From a virus, in the IMG/VR virus record IMGVR_UViG_3300024352_000424, positions 1 to 20,864 of that record: a DNA stretch of 20,864 nt. The stretch is one strand, 5' to 3'. How positions within the stretch are numbered: position 1 is the first letter of the stretch; each line of letters begins with the position of its first letter. The notes beneath the pieces were generated by a model. It was not told where the DNA came from, searched no databases, and worked only from the letters and a program-made list of their open reading frames with translations. Below, one piece after another: positions 1 to 6,205 of this stretch. Position numbers and translations under genes: made by a program.

Positions 1-315
1 GAAGCCTTAGAAAAAGCATTAGGAGTTGTAACAACAGCCTGCAAATCTGTAGGAATATCTAGATCAACTCATTATTTATGGATGGAAAATGATCCAGAAT
101 ATCAAAAATTGGTAATTGATCTTCAAGATGTAGCATTAGATTTTGCTGAATCTAGGCTTTTTAAATCTATCGAAGGTGGATCTGATACAGCAACAATTTT
201 TTATTTAAAAACAAAAGGTAAAAGAAGAGGCTATGTCGAAAGGCAGGAGATCACAGGAGCAGACGGCAAGAAAGTTTTTGAAGTCACTATTTTAGATGAC
301 AGCGAAAAGCATTAA
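1..315 (+). CDS. Terminase small subunit, 5' end cut by the window edge
   Basis: The reading frame is open from base 1, so the gene starts upstream; the ATG at 82 is internal. The visible 104 residues begin inside a helix-turn-helix (ALEKALGVVTTACKSVGISR, then STHYLW, about visible residues 2-27), followed by a helical segment and a KTKGKRRGY basic stretch. This is the pattern of small terminase subunits, which recognise phage DNA with an N-terminal helix-turn-helix and deliver it to the large subunit at the portal. The position agrees: its last 20 bases overlap the start of the large terminase gene. Parts of it are AT-rich (16 G+C in bases 61-120), lower than much of the window. The family is assigned from motif and context; the exact subfamily is not clear. 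Confidence 0.82.
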   Translation, partial: EALEKALGVVTTACKSVGISRSTHYLWMENDPEYQKLVIDLQDVALDFAESRLFKSIEGGSDTATIFYLKTKGKRRGYVERQEITGADGKKVFEVTILDDSEKH

Positions 316-1456
316 GACAAATAAAGTATTTAGGCACCTAGAAACTAGCAAAGCTAAGATAATAGTAGAGCAAGGTGGAACTAGATCAGGGAAGACCTAC
401 AATATCCTTCTTTGGATCATTTTTTCATATTGCGAAAAGAACACAGGGAAGATCATCACTATCTGTAGAAAGACATTCCCTGCTTTGAGGGGTACTGTCA
501 TGCGTGACTTCCTGCAAATCCTCAAGGATCATGAGATCTACTCAGAGGATCTGCACTCAAAGACAGCAAACGAATACAGGCTAAATGGCAATGTAGTAGA
601 ATTCATATCCCTTGATATGCCTCAGAAAATCAGGGGTAGAAAGAGGGACTTGCTATTTGCAAATGAGGCCAATGAACTAAGTCAGGAAGATTGGCAGCAG
701 CTACTTTTCAGAACGAATGAGAAGGTGATCCTAGACTATAACCCTTCAGAAGAATTCCATTGGATCTATGACCAAGTACTGACTAGATCGGATGTAGAAT
801 TCTATCAGACCACCTACAAAGACAACCCCTTCCTGGGGGATGTAATCAAGCAAGAGATTGAAAGACTCAAGGAGATAGATGAAAACTATTGGAGAGTCTA
901 TGGCCTTGGAGAAAGGGGACAAAGCAGAAGCCTTGTGTACACCTTCCAAACTTGTAAGGAGATACCAAAGGAGGCAAAACTAGTTTCCTATGGGCTTGAC
1001 TTCGGATTCTCAAATGATCCTACATCTTTGGTAAGAACCTATCTTCTAGGTGATGATATGTACACAGAAGAACTGATCTACCGAACAGGCATGACCAATC
1101 AGGACATAGCCAATGAGATGAAGGTGCTAGGCCTAGATAGAGCCACCGAGATCTTTGCAGATTCAGCAGAGCCTAAAAGCATTGAGGAGATCTATCGAAT
1201 GGGGTGGAATGTAAAGCCTACCATCAAGGGAAGCATCAATCTAGGGATAGACACTATCAGGAGGCATAGGCTTCATGTAATGGAAGGCAGTTTCAACATG
1301 ATCAAGGAACTCAGAAACTACAAGTATATAGAGGATAAAAACGGGCAGATCACCAATAAGCCTGTAGACAATTTCAACCATGCCTTGGATGCACTCAGGT
1401 ATTCGGTGGTGAATAAGATCACGAACAGCCACCTTGGGAAGTACTCTTTCAGATAA
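296..1456 (+). CDS. Terminase large subunit (packaging ATPase and nuclease)
   Basis: A 386-residue motor protein that drives DNA into the procapsid with an N-terminal ATPase and cuts concatemers with a C-terminal RNase H-like nuclease. The Walker A motif is GGTRSGKT at residues 27-34. The Walker B region is RDLLFANEANEL, with the probable catalytic glutamate E124; the usual preceding aspartate is asparagine here (N123), a variant I associate with this terminase group. The nuclease acidic triad is seen as D235 (GLDFGFSNDP), D289 (FADSAEP) and D365 (NHALDALRYS). All motifs are in the expected order and the length is slightly short of the usual 400-550. The start overlaps the small subunit by 20 bases, so the two are probably translated together. 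The portal does not follow, which is unusual. Confidence 0.95.
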   Translation: MTAKSIKTNKVFRHLETSKAKIIVEQGGTRSGKTYNILLWIIFSYCEKNTGKIITICRKTFPALRGTVMRDFLQILKDHEIYSEDLHSKTANEYRLNGNVVEFISLDMPQKIRGRKRDLLFANEANELSQEDWQQLLFRTNEKVILDYNPSEEFHWIYDQVLTRSDVEFYQTTYKDNPFLGDVIKQEIERLKEIDENYWRVYGLGERGQSRSLVYTFQTCKEIPKEAKLVSYGLDFGFSNDPTSLVRTYLLGDDMYTEELIYRTGMTNQDIANEMKVLGLDRATEIFADSAEPKSIEEIYRMGWNVKPTIKGSINLGIDTIRRHRLHVMEGSFNMIKELRNYKYIEDKNGQITNKPVDNFNHALDALRYSVVNKITNSHLGKYSFR

Positions 1457-1488
1457 ATACACGAAACCAAATAAATATATTTCTAGCT

Positions 1489-2097
1489 ATGTGGGATAAA
1501 CTTACAGTAGGTCAATTCATCAGCATCTATGATATCGAATTAAATGCGAATTTGAATATCATTGAGAAGCAACAGAAGATGCTTTCCATTGTGGAGGGGA
1601 AGCCTGAAAGCTACTATGACAATTTCAAGTACAGAGACTTGATCAGCGAATACGGGGAGAAACTTTCTTTCTTTGACAATATGCCTGAAGCGAAGCCTGT
1701 GGACTTCTTGCAGGTAGGGGATAAGCGGTACAAGTTTGTGCATGAATTGCACGAGATCACAGCAGGTCAGTACATTGATATCCTAGCATTCAGTGGGGAG
1801 ATCATGCAGTTGAATAAGATAGCTGCCTGTTTCTTTCTACCTATGGAAGGCAAGAGATATCAGCCATATGGGAAGATTCCTCATGATGTGGTGGCGGAAG
1901 ATTTGCTAGATGCAAAGTTCCTAGATGTGTACGGGTGTATGCTTTTTTTTTGTCAATTATTCAACGAATTAATAGCAGATACAATAATCTCCTCAATGAC
2001 AAATCAGGAACTAGCGAAGAAGGCAGTGGATTTATGGAGAGATGGGGGTGGGTCTATTCCACTAAGCAGGTGGCAGACTTCCAAAATATTAGCGTAG
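1489..2097 (+). CDS. Probable tail assembly chaperone, short (unshifted) form
   Basis: This 202-residue protein starts MWDKLTVGQFISIYDIEL and has a central ITAGQYIDI segment, like tail assembly chaperones of Bacteroidota siphoviruses as I remember them. Such proteins (lambda G/GT type) bind the tape measure protein and recruit tube subunits. Bases 1943-1951 are nine T, read as Leu-Phe-Phe-Cys; after it this frame continues 49 codons to TAA at 2097. A second frame (-1) is open from 1887 to 2216 and carries a separate conserved-looking C-terminal region, so the gene probably makes two products. The start at 1489 follows a 32-base AT-rich spacer after the terminase. It lies far from the tape measure gene (9233), unlike the usual order. 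Confidence is high for a gene and moderate for the role. Confidence 0.7.
   Translation: MWDKLTVGQFISIYDIELNANLNIIEKQQKMLSIVEGKPESYYDNFKYRDLISEYGEKLSFFDNMPEAKPVDFLQVGDKRYKFVHELHEITAGQYIDILAFSGEIMQLNKIAACFFLPMEGKRYQPYGKIPHDVVAEDLLDAKFLDVYGCMLFFCQLFNELIADTIISSMTNQELAKKAVDLWRDGGGSIPLSRWQTSKILA
1944..1950 (+). promoter_or_regulatory. Slippery heptamer T TTT TTT, candidate -1 ribosomal frameshift site
   Basis: In the frame of the 1489 gene, bases 1944-1950 read T-TTT-TTT inside a run of nine T (1943-1951). This fits the X-XXY-YYZ rule for tandem -1 slippage, and both tRNAs re-pair perfectly after slipping. The target frame is open past this point to 2216. I did not identify a clear downstream stimulator stem or pseudoknot. 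The run is also long enough for polymerase slippage, which would give the same products at the mRNA level. Confidence 0.6.
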
Positions 2098-2216
2098 CAC
2101 AAGCCTTTGATTTGGCAGTAGTAGAGTACCTGAATACATTGGCATATTTAAAAGATTATAACAAGGACAAAGAATTACAATATAAAAAATGGTCGTTGCA
2201 AAACAAGATAAAGTAG
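1950..2216 (+). CDS. Probable -1 frameshift extension of the tail assembly chaperone (long form)
   Basis: The -1 frame relative to the upstream gene is open from 1887 to the stop at 2214-2216. If ribosomes slip at T9, the fusion is 154 residues of the first frame plus 88 of this one, about 242 in total. The extension contains FMERWGWVYSTKQ and then AVVEYLNTLAYLKDYNKDKE. A WGW motif followed by a helix ending in a 'YLxYxKD'-like pattern is what I recall from the C-terminal half of chaperones in related phages. No good independent start exists (only a GTG at 1935 just before the T run), which argues for fusion rather than a separate gene. Alternatives are a later slip at the G5 run near 2044, or a true one-base indel. 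The extension overlaps the next gene's start (2189) by 28 bases. Confidence 0.62.
   Translation: MSIIQRINSRYNNLLNDKSGTSEEGSGFMERWGWVYSTKQVADFQNISVAQAFDLAVVEYLNTLAYLKDYNKDKELQYKKWSLQNKIK
2043..2049 (+). promoter_or_regulatory. Alternative, weaker slippery sequence T GGG GGT
   Basis: Within the stretch where both chaperone frames are open, bases 2044-2048 are five G, read GGG GGT in the unshifted frame. A -1 slip here would join DLWRDGG to WVYSTKQ and would also reach the stop at 2216. Re-pairing in the P site would need a mismatch (GGG to TGG), and the slip would lose the FMERWGW part of the extension, so I rate it below the T9 site. Confidence 0.25.
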
Positions 2217-2848
2217 ATGGATTGATCAATGTAGGAGGCTACAGGCTAAAAGGAAATGAACTTGTAGTAAAGGCTGAAGAGATACTTCTTCAGAACATTG
2301 AATCTGCTTTGTTTAGGCTAGGACTTAGACTTGCTGATAATCTTGAGATGAATGCACCAATGGGTGCTACAGGGAAACTCAAGTCTACATTTGGTCAGCC
2401 TGTAATTAGAGAAACAAAAACAGGGTATAGTATTGAGATTAAAACTGATGCATACTACTTTGACTATATAGATAAAGGGGTGAGGGGTGTTGATCATGAA
2501 TTGAAAAACAAAAAGGTATACCCAAATGCTAAAGGTAAATTTTACCAATTTGAAACCTACTTCATGCCTCCTAAAGCCTTGAAGGAATTAGAGGGATGGA
2601 TGCAAAGAAAGAATATAGAAGTAGAAGCAAGGAATATGAGAATATCAGCAGGGGATGAAAAGTTGAGGGGTAGAAGGATGCTTCCACAGATTTCTAGTTC
2701 AGCCCAAAGAATGGCCTACTACATCAAGAAGTATGGTATAGCAGGAACTAATTTTATTCAAAAATCCATAGACCAAGCCAAACCTGAATTTGACATAGAC
2801 ATTCAAACAATAGGGGCAGATTCCCTTGTTTTAAAAGTAAGAAAATGA
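2189..2848 (+). CDS. HK97 gp10-like tail completion / head-tail joining protein
   Basis: This 219-residue protein has the layout of gp10-like neck proteins: an N-terminal helix with ADNLEMNAPMGATGKLKSTF (about 50-70), where basic and helical parts precede a 'P...TGxLxxS'-like turn, then a strand pair with YYFDYIDKGVRG, and a C-terminal helix ending in a GIAGTNFIQKSID motif. Proteins of this family sit at the head-tail junction and help finish the tail. The ATG at 2189 lies in an A-rich context (tataaaaaatgg) and overlaps the frameshifted chaperone end by 28 bases. The last four bases (ATGA) overlap the next gene, suggesting coupled translation. The family is assigned from memory of pattern, so the role is moderately sure. 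Confidence 0.68.
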   Translation: MVVAKQDKVDGLINVGGYRLKGNELVVKAEEILLQNIESALFRLGLRLADNLEMNAPMGATGKLKSTFGQPVIRETKTGYSIEIKTDAYYFDYIDKGVRGVDHELKNKKVYPNAKGKFYQFETYFMPPKALKELEGWMQRKNIEVEARNMRISAGDEKLRGRRMLPQISSSAQRMAYYIKKYGIAGTNFIQKSIDQAKPEFDIDIQTIGADSLVLKVRK

Positions 2849-4026
2849 TAACACTCACACAGCCATCCATCAGCATCCTTCCTGCTTTCAATAGGATTAA
2901 TTATCAGATAGTATCTACGAATGCAAACGAGGTAGGCTTCAAATATGTGGTCAAGGTCTATGACGGGAATGATGACCTGATCACTACTGCATACTATGAC
3001 AGCCCTGCTGATCCTTCTGATGCTGTGGAATTTGATGTATCCAAATTTGTAAGTACTCAATTCACCTACACCAAGGGATTCTATGAGACTGCTACTTCTT
3101 CAAGTTCTACCAATGTCATCAAGGGATATTACCTGAAGTGCTATGAGTACTATGAGGTAGATGGGGACTATGTGATAGTCCTAGCAAGTGAAGTAGTGAG
3201 TGAAACCAAGTACGCTTTTGCAGGTGCTTTCCCTTTGCTTGAATTGAAGAATTGGTATGCAGATCACGCTAAGTATTGGGGATCTAGCAATATTATCTAC
3301 AAGCCTTTGACAGCATGGGATACTATCAAGGTAAGGGAGACAGATGCTCAGGTATTCGGCTTCATAAATACAGGGCTTTTGACAAATGTAGAACTATTGG
3401 TAACCTACAATAACGCTACTACACAGACCTACTATATCACACCTACAGCAGTAGTAACTCCTAGCATTACCTACATTCAAATCACACCTTTGACCTATGG
3501 AGGCAATGTGGCATCTATTCAACTATTTGTAAATTGGAATAACGGATTTGCAAGAAGGTACAAATTTGCTACCCTATATACTCAATCTTGTGGAAGATAC
3601 GATCCTATGCGGATAGCCTATCTAAACAAGTACGGTGCTTTTGATTTCTTTAACTTTGATCTAGTGAATAAGACTAGTTTTCAGATTGAAAAGAAAGGAT
3701 ATGAGAGAAACTACTCTGGTGATATTTATGAAGCCAATGGGATAGTAGTAAAAAATATTAATCCTATCTACTTCACAAATGAGACTCAGACCTGGAAGAT
3801 AATTTCAGACTATGTGAACGATCTACAGGCAGAACTTCTACGGGAACTATACTCTAGTCCTTTGGTCTTTTTGAATGTGGTGAATGATAACTATATCACT
3901 CCTTCTTGGATACCTGTCAAGCCTTCAGCTACTAGCTATGAAGTAAAGAAAACGGCTTCAGATAAATTGTTCAACATTGAACTAGATGTAGAATTTCAAC
4001 TTTCTAACCCAAGACAGGTGATATGA
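2845..4026 (+). CDS. Tail structural protein, probably distal tail / tip component
   Basis: A 393-residue, beta-rich, aromatic-rich protein with no signal peptide or membrane segment. Residues 250-265 contain SCGRYDPMRIAYLNKYGAFD, and the downstream YERNYSGDIYEANG region is followed by a long helix (IISDYVNDLQAELLRELYSS). The 'RYDxxxxAYLNxxGxFD' pattern is familiar to me from structural proteins of Bacteroidota phages that sit between the tail completion gene and the tail tip. The protein probably forms a ring at the tube end or base of the tip. It shares 4-base overlaps with both neighbours (ATGA at 2845-2848 and 4023-4026), so it is part of a tightly coupled tail cluster. No enzymatic motif is visible. 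Confidence 0.65.
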   Translation: MITLTQPSISILPAFNRINYQIVSTNANEVGFKYVVKVYDGNDDLITTAYYDSPADPSDAVEFDVSKFVSTQFTYTKGFYETATSSSSTNVIKGYYLKCYEYYEVDGDYVIVLASEVVSETKYAFAGAFPLLELKNWYADHAKYWGSSNIIYKPLTAWDTIKVRETDAQVFGFINTGLLTNVELLVTYNNATTQTYYITPTAVVTPSITYIQITPLTYGGNVASIQLFVNWNNGFARRYKFATLYTQSCGRYDPMRIAYLNKYGAFDFFNFDLVNKTSFQIEKKGYERNYSGDIYEANGIVVKNINPIYFTNETQTWKIISDYVNDLQAELLRELYSSPLVFLNVVNDNYITPSWIPVKPSATSYEVKKTASDKLFNIELDVEFQLSNPRQVI

Positions 4027-6200
4027 GTGCTAGACTATTTGTAGAAGGAATTGAGGCAGATACCCTAGGTGATATTGATGTAGACTTCACCTTCTCTGTG
4101 GCTGATGTCACGGATATTGAGAGGCGAAATACATCCTATTCCAAGACTATTATCCTGCCAAACACGGCAAAAAATCAAAGCCTTTTCGGGAATATCTTTG
4201 ATATCTCTGTGAATAATGACTTCTATGAAGAAGATGTCAATATTGGGGTAAACTTTAACCCTGCTAAACAGGCACAAGCACAGATCTTCCTTGAAAATGT
4301 CAAAATATTTGATGGAGTTTTAAGGATGATGAAGATAAATTCCAAGGCAGGAGATATCACTTATGAGGTGAATATGTTTGGTAGGCTTCGGGATATCCTC
4401 CACGAATTAGGGGATAAGACTCTAGCAGATCTAAATTTTGCAGACTATGACCATGTTTGGAATAGAACCAATATTGAGAACTCATGGAATCGTACAGAGT
4501 GGGTAGAAGGAGCGCAGAACTATGTCTATCCTTTGGTAGATTATGGCTATTCAGTTGACTCAATCACCTACCCGATCAAGAACTTCAAGCCTGCTGTTTT
4601 TGTAAGTGAGATATTGAAACGGATCTTTGCAGAGGCAAACTTTCAAATCACAGCACCTTTCTTCAATAGCTTCTATTTTAGAAAGCTACTTCTGATCACA
4701 GCGGAAAAGACCATCACTAGGGAAAGCACTACATTACTCAATCAAACTCCAAACCTTCTTCAGATAAATGTCACAAATGATCCTGACTATTCTACCATAC
4801 TGCGCTTTAGTTCGGTGGAGGCTTCAGGATTTACTATCTCTGAACTAGGTTCAAAATTCACATGGACTAAGGCACAGCCTTTGAACACGGGATTGAATTT
4901 GAATCTTAGAGTAAATTTGACTGCGCTTCAAGCCTACACAGATAATGTTTGGACTATCTCTGTTTTGAAGAATGGATCTGAGATTCTATATTCTTCTAGG
5001 AATGTGACCTTCATTCAACAGGGTCAATTATTTGTTTGGGATGTAGCTATCACCGGAGGAATTGACCTAGCACAAAATGACTATTTTCAGATCAGGCTTA
5101 CAGGTGAAGTGGCAGGAGGAGGAGGATATGGGGTAAACTTAGAAACGCAGGTAGTAGTAGCACCTATGGGATCATTCAAGATAGGGAATACTGTCCCTGT
5201 CGCTGTAGAACTTGAGGAAGGGGATATTATGAAGATAGGCTATACATTGCCAAAATCTTTGAAGCAGAGGGATTTCTTGAAGTCTATCATTTCAATGTAT
5301 AACTTATACATAACGCAGGATAGATTGCGGAGAAATGTCCTAGAGATAGTGCCATATAATGAGTTCTACCAAACCTTCAAGGATCAGGCATTAGATTGGA
5401 GTGACAAGCTAGATCAAAGCCAAGACATCACCATTACACCACTTTCAGAATTGACTGCAAAGGAATACAGACTCACCTTTGATGATGATAGTGACTATTG
5501 GAGTACTTCCTATAAGACCAAATTCAATGAGGCATACGGGGAAAGTAGAACGATTATAGATAATGACTTTGTACTAGATACCAAGACTGTTAAGGTGGTA
5601 TTCAGCCCCCCTGTAATGCGTGAACAGGTAGCAGGTAGAATCATGATTCATCTTTACAAAGTAGAGAATGGGGTGAAAGTACCTGATAACTTCAAGCCTA
5701 GAATAGCTTATTGGAAGCCACAGGTAGAATGCCCTTCTTGGAATATTGGATACACTACAGGGAATATAGCATACACTACCTATCCTTATGCAGGTCACTT
5801 AGATGATCCTATTGAGCCTTCAAATGATGTGCTATTCTCTTTCCCTAGGGAAGTCTATTTCTCTGTTGGTTTATATCCACAAAATAGCAACCTATACACG
5901 GGATACTATGAGGGGCTAATCACTTCGATAGGTGATAGGAATAGCAGGCTTTTAGAAGGCTATTTCTACCTAACTCCTACAGATATTTCAAACCTTGATT
6001 TCAGGAAAATCGTGAAGGTAGGCAATCACTATTTCCAACTTGAGAAGGTGGATAAATATAACCCTATTGCAAACGGGTTAAGCTATGTCTCCCTATTCAA
6101 GATACTTAGAAATGTTAGCCCTGTGGACTATGACTACATCCTTCTTGAGAATGATGCTTACATGTTGCAGGAAAACGGGTCTTCAAGATTTTATATTTAA
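4023..6200 (+). CDS. Tail tip / baseplate hub-like structural protein
   Basis: A 725-residue virion protein. The N-terminal region has a run RRNTSYSKTIILPNTAKNQS (about 35-54) followed by LFGNIFDISV, a signature I associate with large tail proteins of Bacteroidota phages. The middle is beta-rich with a glycine-rich turn (VAGGGGYG, about 364-371), a helical stretch KQRDFLKSIISMYNLYITQD resembling segments of phage hub proteins, and several aromatic-rich strands. It ends in DYILLENDAYMLQENGSSRF. Location just upstream of the fibre gene fits a tip protein that anchors the fibre to the tail. Start overlaps the previous stop by four bases, and only five bases separate it from the fibre gene. The hub role is inference; no lysozyme or peptidase motif was seen. 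Confidence 0.65.
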   Translation: MSARLFVEGIEADTLGDIDVDFTFSVADVTDIERRNTSYSKTIILPNTAKNQSLFGNIFDISVNNDFYEEDVNIGVNFNPAKQAQAQIFLENVKIFDGVLRMMKINSKAGDITYEVNMFGRLRDILHELGDKTLADLNFADYDHVWNRTNIENSWNRTEWVEGAQNYVYPLVDYGYSVDSITYPIKNFKPAVFVSEILKRIFAEANFQITAPFFNSFYFRKLLLITAEKTITRESTTLLNQTPNLLQINVTNDPDYSTILRFSSVEASGFTISELGSKFTWTKAQPLNTGLNLNLRVNLTALQAYTDNVWTISVLKNGSEILYSSRNVTFIQQGQLFVWDVAITGGIDLAQNDYFQIRLTGEVAGGGGYGVNLETQVVVAPMGSFKIGNTVPVAVELEEGDIMKIGYTLPKSLKQRDFLKSIISMYNLYITQDRLRRNVLEIVPYNEFYQTFKDQALDWSDKLDQSQDITITPLSELTAKEYRLTFDDDSDYWSTSYKTKFNEAYGESRTIIDNDFVLDTKTVKVVFSPPVMREQVAGRIMIHLYKVENGVKVPDNFKPRIAYWKPQVECPSWNIGYTTGNIAYTTYPYAGHLDDPIEPSNDVLFSFPREVYFSVGLYPQNSNLYTGYYEGLITSIGDRNSRLLEGYFYLTPTDISNLDFRKIVKVGNHYFQLEKVDKYNPIANGLSYVSLFKILRNVSPVDYDYILLENDAYMLQENGSSRFYI

Positions 6201-6205
6201 AAAGT

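Noticed and set aside
82-315. Complete 77-residue gene starting at ATG 82
   Set aside because: The frame is open back to base 1 and encodes a helix-turn-helix upstream of this ATG, so this is the 3' part of a longer terminase gene.
1457-1488. Promoter in the spacer after the terminase gene
   Set aside because: It is AT-rich, but I see no convincing TTTG / TAnnTTTG pair with the right spacing, so it is treated as a leader only.
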